A stretch of 64,000 nt of DNA from Norana najaformis (GCA_964023275.1 OZ029923.1:3217545-3281544); one strand, 5' to 3'; positions 30,438-36,464 are shown, numbered from the stretch's first letter. Notes: a model not told the origin generated them from the sequence alone. Program-made: numbers and translations.

Positions 30438-32070
30438 CATATATATATACACACATATATATACACACATATATATATACACACATATATATATACACAC
30501 ATATATATATATACAGTAGCAGGCTATATGTATTTATTATCGTAATCTTAATCGTAAACTTGAGATTTCTACAGCGCCCAATGAAAGCTAAGTCGCCGGA
30601 ACCAGCTTATTCACAGTCGCTCAGTCAAAACAAAATCGATAGACAAGAAGGGTTCGGTTTTACATTTGTACTACATTTGTACTTTGTTTAATTTGCTCAT
30701 TTATGAGGCATAATAATTATTGTAATTTGTAACTGTAATCGTTAATTTATGTAGCGCCGCCTGAAGAGAAACTTGTCAGAGGTGTTCTCTGTGCTATGTT
30801 AAAGTTCATTAAGAACAAGAAGCTCATCAGTGCAGGTCTGCATCAAATGGAACAAAGGAACTGCAAAGAAATTTAACACGAACTTAGACAGGCTTCACAT
30901 ATATTCGCTTGAAATCTTAGAATGCAAGTCCTTCCTTTTTTGATGAGTTCTTTGTCAAAGAGCGCGTTAACCGTAGTAGCTAACCAGTCCCGCTGAGATA
31001 CCATGACGACGATTGTGACGTCAGTGTGTGTAAGGCCAAGTGAGGCGCCTTGACATACACTTTAACCAATGTAGCTAACCAGTCCCGCTGATATACCATG
31101 GCGACGATTGTGACGTCAATATGTGTAAGGCCAAGTGAGGCGCCTTGACATACTCTTTAACCAATGTAGCTAACCAGGCCAACTGAGATACCATGACGAC
31201 GATTGTGACGTCAATGTGTGTCAGCCCATGTGAGACCCCTTGACGTACGCTTTAACCAGTGTACCTAATTAGGCCAGTTGAGATACCATGACGACGATTG
31301 TGACGTCAGTGTGTGTGAGGCCAAGTGAGGCGCCTTGACCTACCGTTTAACCAGTGTAGCTAACTAGGCCAGTTGAGATACCATGGCGACGATTGTGACC
31401 TCAATGTGTCAGGCACTTTGACATACGCTTTAACCAATGTAGCTAAATCCCCCCAGCATATCTAACGGGTTCGAACCTCCCCTCAGACGGTTACTGTGTA
31501 AGGACCTTGAGTAAGTCCTTCACTCACAGTTGATCAGAGTCCTCAACTGATGCCTAGTCATTAGAGAGTGGCACTTAATAAATGCAGAAATAATAATGAT
31601 GATGATAATAAGTGGTAGTGGTAGTGGTAGTGAACTTGAACTTGCCCTGTTTCATTAATCCTGTTTTGTCGTTACAATCCTAGGATGACCGCAACGGATA
31701 CTCAAACTTTCTCAGATGCAATCTCCGCAGCAATGGCCAAGTTCAAACCACATTGTGCGAAAGTGGACACAAAAGTGGCTACTTCAATTCCGCTTTGTTT
31801 CATCCAGGCGACGATGAATGCCTTCTATCGAAATACAACTCTGGATACAAATGGTCGAGCTCCTCCTCATCCCAGGTTTCACCTGTGCCCAGCACACAGT
31901 CAAGTTCCGCTTCGTCGCAGTCTTCAGACACGCGTCGTGACTCGGTAATATCCGCCAGTATTTCAGGGTACAATGTAGTCATCGCACAGCCATGTGAAAA
32001 TTCTGCCGCCACACCGAGTGGTTCCGGAACCAGCGTTCCACATGACGACACTTTCGTCGCCCACGATTGA
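1446..32070 (+). CDS. Receptor gene 1: gp130-like tall class I cytokine receptor (5' exon outside window)
   Basis: Spliced model, exons 1446-1712, 2760-2877, 5467-5660 or 10077-10264, 13647-13780, 16577-16730, 21369-21457, 23183-23408, 24561-24697, 25016-25208, 26717-26884, 27923-28075, 29176-29272, 30258-30330, 31684-32070. Every border has AG/GT and every phase matches; the sum is 2390 nt, that is 2 nt completing a split codon plus 796 codons including the stop. Domain order is Ig, two FNIII domains forming the cytokine-binding module (C-x9-C-x-W in the first, WSDNN in the second), three more FNIII, one transmembrane helix and a tail of about 150 residues. This is the layout of gp130, LIFR and G-CSFR, which sit in the plasma membrane and signal through JAK kinases bound at box1. 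The signal peptide is missing because it lies upstream; gene 2 shows what it should look like. Identity as a tall cytokine receptor is firm; orthology to one vertebrate receptor is not claimed. Confidence 0.9.
1735..2125 (+). mobile_element. 3' end of a CR1/L2-like LINE
   Basis: Decayed C-terminal RT segment followed by the 3' UTR phrase gatcttgacctgg...gattttgttttgactgagcgcc. The same family recurs at 16086-16338, 17850-17988, 39149-39668 and 41340-41640 on this strand and at 30541-30655 and 63203-63330 on the other. Intact copies end in short ATTACG tandem tails. Confidence 0.65.
2760..2877 (+). CDS. Gene 1 exon: first half of cytokine-binding domain 1
   Basis: 118-nt exon, phase 1 in and phase 2 out, donor GTAAGTTT. 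It starts [11 protein letters not shown] and contains C-x9-C-S-W, the first disulfide and Trp signature of class I cytokine receptors (PEC...MTCSWEV). The split codon at the 5' side (G + AT) joins the Ig exon exactly. It needs a phase-2 acceptor downstream, which both alternative exons at 5467 and 10077 supply. Confidence 0.88.
3040..3240 (+). mobile_element. RTE-like LINE C-terminal remnant
   Basis: Broken frames give pieces of the GHI-RGNS...EGRI...GRPR-x-x-L-D-W-M pattern that ends many RTE-type endonuclease-reverse transcriptase proteins. Duplicated in copy B (42530-42760). Related minus-strand fragments lie at 14569-14800, 29857-30162 and 54010-54300. Confidence 0.55.
4300..4575. repeat. 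Irregular tandem repeat aatgataataagatcataaagc
   Basis: About eight imperfect units of 20 to 40 bp, with a matching array at 43935-44185 in copy B, so it predates the duplication. Confidence 0.7.
4640..5050 (+). mobile_element. Two adjacent LINE 3' ends
   Basis: The first ends gtggcgctatagaagttattag plus an (ATTAG)n tail near 4860; the second starts at once and carries tgtgcgcttccgtgaataagc, a variant of the common LINE 3' UTR. Both are repeated at 44215-44655. Confidence 0.6.
5060..5335 (-). mobile_element. tRNA-derived SINE (family with GTTCGATACC B box)
   Basis: Read on the minus strand it starts near a tRNA-like head: A box-like tggtctatcggtac and B box gggttcgatacc. The body contains the phrase accttgggattcgtccattg. 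Other copies: 7020-7310, 8890-9165, 36465-36735, 44670-44945. It ends shortly before exon 3a. Confidence 0.7.
5467..5660 (+). CDS. Gene 1 alternative exon 3a: second half of cytokine-binding domain 1
   Basis: 194-nt exon, acceptor cttctatag, donor GTAGGA, phase 2 in and phase 1 out. It supplies the second cysteine pair (YWCPRP...GNCTW) and an additional Cys (LDHCLAY), then strands ending VRIENF, after which the next exon adds VKPNP at the domain boundary. It occupies the same place as the exon at 10077-10264 but has a different sequence. Gene 2 keeps its counterpart of this exon at 45080-45273, also 194 nt. Confidence 0.82.
6487..6496. other. Assembly gap of ten Ns
   Basis: Ten N bases directly after an (ATT)n tract; the true length of the tract is unknown. 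Confidence 0.99.
7020..7310 (-). mobile_element. tRNA-derived SINE
   Basis: Same family as 5060-5335. On the minus strand the B box reads gggttcgactcc and the head ggtggtctatcggtaac. It belongs to the local duplication. Confidence 0.7.
8255..8352 (+). pseudogene. Decayed third copy of alternative exon 3b
   Basis: From cttatcagctgttattttc onward this stretch matches the acceptor region and first half of exon 3b (10044-10140). The acceptor AG has become TG, one conserved Cys codon (TGT) has become GGT, and the match stops at a tRNA-like repeat near 8353, which removes the second half of the exon. The reading frame has no stop in the remaining part. It lies in a local tandem duplication of about 1.85 kb (6.6-8.4 kb against 8.5-10.1 kb). 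Confidence 0.75.
8353..8465 (-). repeat. Tandem tRNA-head repeats (ccaatcggctaccatgaccc)
   Basis: About three units of roughly 40 bp, each with the A-box region of a tRNA-derived SINE in reverse (rc: ggtagccgattggatagagc). A two-unit version lies at 46245-46320. It interrupts the remnant exon at 8352. Confidence 0.65.
8890..9165 (-). mobile_element. tRNA-derived SINE
   Basis: Third copy of the 5060 family in gene 1. Its B box on the minus strand reads gggttcgactcc. Confidence 0.7.
10077..10264 (+). CDS. Gene 1 alternative exon 3b: second half of cytokine-binding domain 1
   Basis: 188-nt exon, acceptor ttttcaaattgcag, donor GTATGA, phase 2 in and phase 1 out, the same phases as exon 3a. It encodes [15 protein letters not shown], a cysteine pair close to the C-x(8-10)-C second disulfide of gp130-type receptors, and strands ending FDSRLI before VKPNP. 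Using both 3a and 3b shifts the frame, so they should be mutually exclusive. The open frame and good splice sites argue that it is functional. Gene 2 lacks it. Confidence 0.75.
10638..10860 (-). mobile_element. LINE/SINE 3' end inserted after the segmental duplication
   Basis: Begins gtaattgtaattg (a tail read backwards) and has the tatagcgcctctgcaagatg head typical of a repeat family here. Copy B has the flanking sequence near 50270-50310 without it, so the insertion is younger than the duplication or was lost from copy B. Confidence 0.65.
11930..12350 (+). mobile_element. RTE-like LINE C-terminal remnant
   Basis: Broken plus-strand frames give [29 protein letters not shown] and FGRVL-type pieces, the familiar C-terminal sequence of RTE-like reverse transcriptases. 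Copy B has the same remnant at 50850-51480. Confidence 0.7.
12590..12860. repeat. (ATGT)n microsatellite
   Basis: Interrupted tetranucleotide repeat; copy B counterpart at 51760-52015. The open frames in it are low-complexity artefacts. Confidence 0.9.
13647..13780 (+). CDS. Gene 1 exon: first half of cytokine-binding domain 2
   Basis: 134-nt exon, acceptor ttttcacacag, donor GTAAGT, phase 1 in and phase 0 out. It begins [10 protein letters not shown], the usual hinge and A strand of the second cytokine-binding FNIII domain, followed by VDLSWSAPS and INYRVAYES. The split codon (G + TT) fits both alternative exons upstream. The gene 2 counterpart is 52715-52848. Confidence 0.88.
13858..14062. 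repeat. (AAT)n and (TAG)n microsatellite
   Basis: Trinucleotide tracts 80 bp after the cytokine-binding exon 13647-13780. Confidence 0.9.
14569..14800 (-). mobile_element. RTE-like LINE C-terminal fragment
   Basis: Minus strand encodes [18 protein letters not shown] and [15 protein letters not shown], the basic C-terminal end of an RTE-type protein. Counterpart in copy B at 54010-54300. Confidence 0.7.
14911..16083 (-). mobile_element. 5'-truncated CR1/L2-like LINE with reverse transcriptase fragment
   Basis: An open minus-strand frame covers RT motifs: [17 protein letters not shown] (motif B), [10 protein letters not shown] (catalytic YADD, motif C), [15 protein letters not shown] (motif E region) and the C-terminal [17 protein letters not shown] and [11 protein letters not shown]. 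The N-terminal endonuclease and RT motif A are missing. The element ends in an (ACAATT)n tail at 14911-14933. The first residues of the apparent ORF (16163-16084) come from an adjoining LINE read antisense and do not belong to it. Confidence 0.88.
16086..16338 (+). mobile_element. LINE 3' end, ATTACG tail
   Basis: Starts gatcctatcctgattcctc and ends ttctgagattataattacga; head-to-head with the RT-bearing LINE to its left. Confidence 0.7.
16577..16730 (+). CDS. Gene 1 exon: second half of cytokine-binding domain 2 with WSDNN box
   Basis: 154-nt exon, acceptor ttgacctcag, donor GTATGC, phase 0 in and phase 1 out. It encodes [18 protein letters not shown] and then [11 protein letters not shown]. 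The WSDNN sits where class I receptors carry WSXWS near the end of the second FNIII domain; here the second Trp-Ser is replaced. The gene 2 counterpart at 54711-54864 reads WSDNH. Confidence 0.88.
16945..17420 (-). mobile_element. LINE 3' end, minus orientation
   Basis: Contains the gagttccagaatttaggtcc and gagaaagcctg phrases of the CR1/L2-like 3' ORF end read backwards. A related piece is at 53000-53240 in copy B. Confidence 0.55.
17482..17599. repeat. Imperfect inverted repeat, about 50-bp arms
   Basis: The left arm (ggtatgaatgttcattattg...) and right arm (...cttatcagtaatgtatattc) pair with a few mismatches around a short centre. It stands directly before the perfect palindrome at 17623. 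Confidence 0.75.
17623..17726. repeat. Perfect palindrome, 49-bp arms and 6-bp loop
   Basis: 17623-17671 and 17678-17726 are exact reverse complements, separated by ttgaat. The right arm resembles a dispersed repeat also seen once at 51230-51290 (tttatggtc...gattcaaatctc). Confidence 0.95.
17856..17988 (+). mobile_element. LINE 3' end, ATTACG tail
   Basis: Carries ttttgactgagcgcctgtga and ends gggattacgattacgattg. Confidence 0.75.
18590..18745. repeat. (ATAC)n microsatellite
   Basis: Interrupted by three repeats of cctacattcatacatac. Confidence 0.9.
19080..19420. repeat. GGTACCTAAGG-type minisatellite
   Basis: About twenty ggtacctaa or ggtgcctaa cores in units of 20-40 bp, often followed by ggtctatagt. 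Confidence 0.85.
19510..19925. repeat. (TATG)n microsatellite with higher-order pattern
   Basis: Tetranucleotide tract with recurring tttttgtttatacgtatg blocks every 60-90 bp. Frames in all three phases stay open because of the repeat; no protein is implied. Confidence 0.9.
20730..21080. repeat. (ATGT)n microsatellite
   Basis: Interrupted tetranucleotide repeat upstream of exon 21369. Confidence 0.9.
21369..21457 (+). CDS. Gene 1 exon: start of FNIII domain 3
   Basis: Short 89-nt exon, acceptor ctcttttacag, donor GTAGTT, phase 1 in and phase 0 out. It encodes [19 protein letters not shown] and a few more residues. Frame and phases connect it to the WSDNN exon and to the 23183 exon, and it corresponds to the A-B strands of the first of the three stalk FNIII domains. 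The sequence is too short for independent recognition, so the call rests on splice signals and position. Confidence 0.75.
22430..23145. repeat. ttataacacagccttg repeat array
   Basis: Two blocks (22430-22620 and 22845-23145) of 16- to 17-bp units with the core cttgttataacaca, split by a LINE 3' end with a (ATTG)n tail (22640-22840). The second block ends about 40 bp before exon 23183. Confidence 0.85.
23183..23408 (+). CDS. Gene 1 exon: rest of FNIII domain 3
   Basis: 226-nt exon, acceptor gtttctccacag, donor GTGAGT, phase 0 in and phase 1 out. It contains [16 protein letters not shown], a typical FNIII C strand, and [13 protein letters not shown], a typical F strand. It forms the body of the first membrane-side FNIII domain. 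An (ATGT)n tract begins about 20 bp after the donor. Confidence 0.85.
23430..24000. repeat. (ATGT)n microsatellite interrupted by a MITE
   Basis: Tetranucleotide tract from 23430 to 24000; the mariner-like MITE at 23533-23649 is inserted in it. Confidence 0.9.
23533..23649. mobile_element. mariner-like MITE, 117 bp
   Basis: Terminal inverted repeats of 28 bp (cagggtgggccagaagtatt... and its complement) are exact. A TA dinucleotide flanks each end, as expected for Tc1/mariner target duplication. The interior has no coding capacity. Confidence 0.88.
24561..24697 (+). CDS. Gene 1 exon: first half of FNIII domain 4
   Basis: 137-nt exon, acceptor tgatcttctag, donor GTAGGG, phase 1 in and phase 0 out. 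It encodes [10 protein letters not shown], a WT (ILSWTLVDQ) and [18 protein letters not shown] followed by a second Cys after the C strand is characteristic of the middle stalk FNIII domain in gp130-family receptors. That match strengthens the tall-receptor call. Confidence 0.87.
25016..25208 (+). CDS. Gene 1 exon: second half of FNIII domain 4
   Basis: 193-nt exon, acceptor ctactgtag, donor GTAATT, phase 0 in and phase 1 out. It begins [11 protein letters not shown] and continues through [18 protein letters not shown], the E-G strands of an FNIII fold. Several N-glycosylation sequons are visible. It follows the WC exon as expected for the fourth FNIII domain. Confidence 0.86.
26455..26632 (-). 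mobile_element. tRNA-derived SINE with clear tRNA-like head
   Basis: The minus strand reads gcggtggtgtagtggtatgg (A box) and cgcgggttcgaatctgcc (B box) with a tRNA-like distance between them. It continues past the tRNA part without a proper acceptor stem end, so it is a SINE head and not a tRNA gene. Confidence 0.75.
26717..26884 (+). CDS. Gene 1 exon: first half of membrane-proximal FNIII domain 5
   Basis: 168-nt exon, acceptor tatcttgcag, donor GTATGA, phase 1 in and out. It starts [18 protein letters not shown], a standard FNIII A-B strand pattern, and ends [15 protein letters not shown]. It is followed in phase by the 27923 exon. Confidence 0.86.
27212..27870 (-). mobile_element. Two LINE 3' ends in minus orientation
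   Basis: 27212-27430 begins gtaattgtaatc and 27537-27870 begins (TGTAT)n; both carry the agaggcgcttcc phrase and antisense traces of the C-terminal RT region seen at 14911-16083. Confidence 0.65.
27923..28075 (+). CDS. Gene 1 exon: second half of membrane-proximal FNIII domain 5
   Basis: 153-nt exon, acceptor gatgtttctctag, donor GTAAGC, phase 1 in and out. It encodes [18 protein letters not shown], the E-F region of FNIII, and ends ALNARA shortly before the transmembrane exon. A 60-bp minisatellite starts in the intron about 100 bp downstream. Confidence 0.87.
28185..28640. repeat. 60-bp minisatellite
   Basis: Six to seven nearly identical 60-bp units, core gtgattgaattattgtatg plus agtgcatatgtaagcat. 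60 is a multiple of three, so it produces long repetitive open frames on both strands that are not genes. Confidence 0.92.
28775..29085. repeat. Irregular 15-30-bp repeat (tatgacttctgtatcactt)
   Basis: About eighteen copies of gactt(c/t)(t/a)gta(c/t)cactt-like phrases, ending about 90 bp before the transmembrane exon. Confidence 0.8.
29176..29272 (+). CDS. Gene 1 exon: transmembrane helix
   Basis: 97-nt exon, acceptor ttttttctttacag, donor GTAAGA, phase 1 in and phase 2 out. After VEENASP there is an uninterrupted hydrophobic run of about 23 residues rich in Val, Ala and Ile, closed by Lys-Leu-Ile-Arg. This is a single-pass transmembrane segment with a positive stop-transfer flank on the cytoplasmic side. 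Confidence 0.9.
29750..30165 (-). mobile_element. RTE-like LINE C-terminus with 12-bp tandem tail
   Basis: On the minus strand [33 protein letters not shown] and [12 protein letters not shown] are readable, an RTE-type C-terminal end. It runs in frame into a 12-bp tandem repeat (29755-29905) encoding ELEE units. Confidence 0.78.
30258..30330 (+). CDS. Gene 1 exon: juxtamembrane box1-like segment
   Basis: 73-nt exon, acceptor gtaatattgtag, donor GTGCGT, phase 2 in and phase 0 out. It encodes [20 protein letters not shown] and GIA. Lys residues, a Trp, an aliphatic residue and then Pro-Pro match the general form of box1, the JAK-docking motif of class I cytokine receptors. A (TA)n tract follows 26 bp after the exon. 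Confidence 0.8.
30355..30515. repeat. (TA)n tract
   Basis: About 160 bp of TA dinucleotides with CA-containing interruptions, 26 bp after the box1 exon. Confidence 0.92.
30541..30655 (-). mobile_element. LINE 3' end, minus orientation
   Basis: Begins tcgtaatcttaatcgtaaac and includes cagtcaaaacaaaatcgat, the reverse of the common 3' UTR. Confidence 0.7.
30963..31445. repeat. 95-bp tandem repeat with one CRE per unit
   Basis: Five units at a regular 95-bp spacing. TGACGTCA occurs at 31016, 31111, 31206 and 31301; the fifth unit has TGACCTCA at 31396. Each unit also has gataccatg(a/g)cgacgattg and a tRNA A-box-like gtagctaac element, so it may derive from a SINE head. It lies in the last intron of gene 1. 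Confidence 0.92.
31446..31600 (+). mobile_element. tRNA-derived SINE, plus orientation
   Basis: B box gggttcgaacctcc, body gtaaggaccttgagtaagtc, tail gcacttaataaatgcagaaa followed by AAT-type repeats. Same family as 46110-46300 (minus) and the tails at 7790-7910 and 9690-9805. Confidence 0.75.
31684..32070 (+). CDS. Gene 1 last exon: cytoplasmic tail and stop
   Basis: 387 nt in phase 0 from the acceptor gttacaatcctag to the TGA at 32068-32070. The 128 residues are Ser-rich in the middle and end DDTFVAHD. Tyrosines occur in [16 protein letters not shown] and YNVV contexts; no YxxQ, the classical STAT3 motif, is present. It does not resemble the gene 2 tail. Confidence 0.83.
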   Translation, partial: DDRNGYSNFLRCNLRSNGQVQTTLCESGHKSGYFNSALFHPGDDECLLSKYNSGYKWSSSSSSQVSPVPSTQSSSASSQSSDTRRDSVISASISGYNVVIAQPCENSAATPSGSGTSVPHDDTFVAHD

Positions 32071-32667
32071 GCTGCTAATTTCATCAATCAACATCTGAAT
32101 TTCTGTTGATCGAGTGAAATGCAGTGGTACTAGATGTAGGGTTGATAGTACCAGATATATCCCTGATGAGCTACCTGCCAATTCTGACCGGGAAAGAGTG
32201 ACGTCACGTAGTGTCACCCTCTGTATGTATTCTTTAGTATTTCAAGAAAATACTGTACTTGTTGTTGAACCACTATATCCTTGACAGCTGTATTCACTGG
32301 TTAAGGACATTTTAGTTTGTTGCTGCTGCTAATGACATTTGCCAGAAGACAGTTGTGTATCAGTTTAATTCTTCAATGAAATACCGATTTCAAATGGTAT
32401 GGTATTCCAGTCCAATGGTTAGCGTGTCGGACTGTCCACCATGGGGTCATAGGTCAGGCCCATCTAGGACAGAAAAAATTCAAGATTTCTGCTACAGTAG
32501 TAAACTATCCTACAAAAATGAATATGTAACATATACAGTGTCGATGGGAAGATCGGACAGCTCAGGAGAGGACTGGTGTTAGTCCTTATATGCTGACGTT
32601 AATGAAACCAAGTTGTTAGCACTTCATTTTCTGCTTTCTGTTGGTGGCTTATGATCTTCGAATTCCA

Positions 32668-32673
32668 AATAAA
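32668..32673 (+). promoter_or_regulatory. Probable poly(A) signal of gene 1
   Basis: AATAAA about 600 bp after the stop codon, the first canonical hexamer after the gene. A second one at 32952-32957 could serve a longer 3' UTR. The sequence between the stop and 32668 shows no other gene. Confidence 0.5.
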
Positions 32674-32699
32674 AGTTTATTTATCAGATACTGATGCAT

Positions 32700-35270
32700 A
32701 AACTCATAGAAAAGCCAATATAATCAGAACATGATAAGAAAATCTGTGCCTGGAGGGAGAACTTGTTTGAAAAATACCTTTTTACACACTGGATTTTGGA
32801 GTGGAATGAATCAAAATCAGTCCAGAACTTCAGTAGTTACCCATGTATGATGTGCTTTCATAAATGGTTCAAACAATAGGGTTCAGACTTTTTGACTGCA
32901 GAGTGCTTGAAGTAAATTTGTGTTGTCTATTTTATGTGCTGCATTCTTTATAATAAACTAGTGGTTGAACGTATGGATGAAATGAAGTTTGTTAATTTTG
33001 GACAGTATACCTATACTAATATATATTCTAAATGTAAATCCTATACATTTATTTAAATGTGTTAAGAGAACGGATAAGTTGCATTCTGTTTTGTCTCTTG
33101 ACAGGTTGTTTTTGTAATTTTTTGCCTCTTCTATGATTTCTTGTCAGATGAGTAAGTACTTTTGTGAGGTAATTAAAAGTTGCTGCTTTAACCGTCTGAT
33201 AGATAACTAAGTAATGAATCTAATCTAATTGAATGACATCCATAGCGTTGTTTTCGTAATGCCCAAAGCGAAATCATAATAAAAAAATCATGTTAATTTC
33301 TTTCTGCATTTATGAACAATTTTGGATCATAGTCAACATATGTAAAATGCTATAATACTCTACAGTATTCAGTATGTTATTACCTCATATTAGCTTGGAC
33401 TGTGTAACCGGTTATACTCGTGTATTCCATTATTGGTATGAGATGTCCTACGATGTAACAGTGATAATGTAAACTTGACTGTTGGTTACATGTTCAGGAA
33501 CTGCTGAGAGAGTTCTCATGTGACGGGGGTGAACTTCGAAAGTCCTTGACCTGTGCTATTTCTGTATTTATTTCGTTTAAATTAAGCGGAAAATTGAAGT
33601 GGGACAATTATTAACAATGACTGAGGTCATGCAGTGCAAATTAATTGCAATTAGTGATTGTTTTTATAATTGCCTAGCACCACTTGCAACATTTAAAGCA
33701 GTTTTGTCAACGTAATTGATGCCTGGTGCTTATTGCGAAGAGGTCAGAAGGGTTAATCGCGATAAAGTGGTGGTTTGGGGATGACTTTCTTTCAGGTTTC
33801 TGATATTTGCCACTGAAGGATTGTTATTCTCATGTGTAATCTATTATACCATTCAATTATACCATGTGTCATTTTGTTGAACGTTTTGTTTTAAATATTT
33901 TGCTTTTGGCCGTAATTACAGTTTCGGGGACCGCTGTATTTTGGGCTATTTTTGGGACGACTTTCGGCTAGAGCGTGCCTACTGTGATTGGTTAGCTAAT
34001 TAACGCCAAGATGAATCTTCGAGCTAAACACTATTTGCAACGATCATTTAAGCGTTACTTAATATTTACAAAGCCGAACTAACCCTAACTTTAACCCTAA
34101 CCCTTATTTAATAGCAAACATTAGACGCCATGTTTATTTACTTCAGTCAATGACGGGACATTTATAGAAGCCACGCCTATTATTAATGTCACTGCTGAAG
34201 GCGACGCCAAAAAGCAACGGACAAAATAGAGCGGTCCCCGATACTTTAAGTATGCTGCTTTTGTTGTTTTAAATCAGTCGGTGTTAATTACTCATAATGG
34301 TGCTACTTGAGTGTTTATTTTTTAAATTTGTTATAGCACCACAACTTAATGAAATGGCATCAAAGGATGGTGCATGATAAATTGTTCATGGACGCAGCAT
34401 TTGTCAGTTTTTCTGGGGTGGCTCAAGCCTGCTATCCTACATGATAGGCGCCTCTTGATTCAACTTGTGAATCTGTTGTCTTTGAATCTCGATTCTTATG
34501 CCCAAATCCCAGATTTCGACTCCCAAATCAAATCGCAGATACCATGAGTGAATTATAAACAGTTTATTCAGTCACAGTGATCAGGATAAACTTACCTAAA
34601 GTTTTATTTTATTTCTTCAACATTTGTTTAATGTCGAGTCGTTTACATCCAGGCGTTGATTTCTGCCGTGTGTTTTCTTACACTGTGTTGCCTGCATAAA
34701 ACGAGTATGTTAAAAGACTTTAGAAATTTAATGTTGCATTTTGATACATAAATTTCAAAGAACAGTTGCATTAGTAATGTTCAGAACATTAACATAGATC
34801 TTTAGGAGTGTAAATTTTACGAAACAATTGTTAAGGGTAATATTCAGATGTTAATAAGGAACATGTGGAATGGTGTCTTTAGTGTAAATGTACATATTTT
34901 TCTATATCGACCGTATGGCCTCGACCCTGCACATTTTGCAATGAATTAATTGAAAGTCTGCTATAACTTTAGTTATTTTTTAGATTATGCTTTTCATAAA
35001 TAAAATTGTAAAGTAATTAAGCTTGATAAAATTGTCTGGGTTTGAAATATTCAGTTTTTCCTTGTGTACAGTAGCATAGCTAGCCTTCCGAGGGAACGTG
35101 TGCAAACTAACCTTTGGCTATTTTGCTTTAAGTAATTAAGCAACCAGGCCTTGGTCCTTTGGGGCCTCGGTGGGACCTGGCCTTGTGGGCCCTTGTGCTT
35201 TGCACAACCTGCACAACCTATTGCTATGTATATTTTGATGAAACAGTACTGTCTTTTATTCTTGATGTGT
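32700..35270. other. Spacer between the receptor genes
   Basis: AT-rich sequence without splice-supported coding frames. The one structured item is the terminal-repeat element at 33924-34241. Confidence 0.6.
33924..34241. mobile_element. Non-autonomous DNA element with inverted termini
   Basis: tcggggaccgctgtattttg at the left end matches the complement of caaaatagagcggtccccga at the right end with two mismatches. About 318 bp, no coding frame. The interior has a short taaccctaac run that looks telomeric but is too short to mean much. Confidence 0.65.
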
Positions 35271-35279
35271 TTTTGATTC

Positions 35280-36058
35280 GTTGCTAGGAACAGCCCTGGA
35301 TGAGGTTAATTATTTAATTGGTCTTTTGTGCTTCAGACAAACGCTCCTTTTTGGATGTTATTCCAGCTTCTCTTCACGCAGAATATTTTATGTCCTCAGT
35401 CCTATACTGACCTTGTTAATCAACCTTTCCTCGGTGGGAGGGTGCTTTTCCCGAAACCTTTGCTTATGCTTTGGCAAATCCACTCCTTATGAAACTGTCA
35501 ATTGTTCTGATGAACTTTCAAATTATATTATCGCCCTATTTCTAATCTGCGTTTTATTCAAAAACTGAACTTGTAGTACTAATCCGCATGCCTGCTCACT
35601 CATCTTCCTTTTCTCGTTTCTGTCCCTTCCACTCTGCCTATAACTTACTGTAAATTACACTCCCCGGAAACTGCCCTGTTTACTGTACGTAATGACATTT
35701 TATGTTCAAGGGGCAGGGTTGAGGTTACACACTGGTGCTTCTTGATCTGTCGTCTGCTTTTGACACATGTAGTTGGTATCTCCATTAAACTGTCTTCAGG
35801 ACTGGTTTAGAATTTCTGGTACTGTTCTAAACTGGTTTGCAACTTATCTCAGCCCACGCACTGAAGCCATGCATGTATCTTGATGGTAAGGTGATCCAAT
35901 CATTTTGAACTGTGGTGTTTCTCGGGGTTCAATCCTTGGCCTTTGCTCTTTACGCTTCTACCTTTCGATTTTGTTTTGACTGAGCGCCTCTAAGCTGGCT
36001 CCCGCGACTTATCTTTGGTTTGGCGCTGTAGAAATCCCGAGTACACGATAACGATTAC
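35280..36058 (+). mobile_element. Decayed CR1/L2-like LINE with RT motif A
   Basis: Broken plus-strand frames give VLLDLSSAFDT (RT motif A), LNWFATYLSPRTEAM and a degraded GVSRGSILGL (motif B), followed without the rest of the RT by the common 3' UTR and a TTACGATAACGATTACC tail. An internal deletion explains the jump from motif B to the 3' end. Confidence 0.75.
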
Positions 36059-36464
36059 CTCCAATTACCTGATAATTTTAAGCTTCCCCCTATGCCGACC
36101 TTATTTTTGACCATGATGGGGCTTGGGCAGCCACAGAAATGTGTGAAGAAGGCGCAAAACACGAAAACGGGTACACGTCTTTCCCTAAAGATCTCCTAGA
36201 GATTCTAGACGACACAAACACCCCATCTTGCTCTTTTGTGCGGGCACGCATATACCTGGTGAAGGTGTGGTAGGATGAAAGTACTTTTAGTCAATCTTGA
36301 GACTTGTAAACCACTAATCGTCATGAACCCTTCCAAGTATTTTCATTACTTTTGTGCGATTTTGCATTATCTTTTCATGATCCTGTCCTACTTTTCCTGT
36401 TTATTTTACTTGTCTTAATTTTCCAGTATTAAATGAAGTAAGTAGTTAAATAAAGTATTCCATA

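Noticed and set aside
34078-34108. Interstitial telomere sequence (taaccctaac)
   Set aside because: Only a few imperfect units inside a MITE-like element; too short to indicate a chromosome fusion or end.
35281-35568. 95-residue plus-strand ORF as a new gene
   Set aside because: It lies at the left of a decayed LINE with RT motif A downstream and has no splice context.
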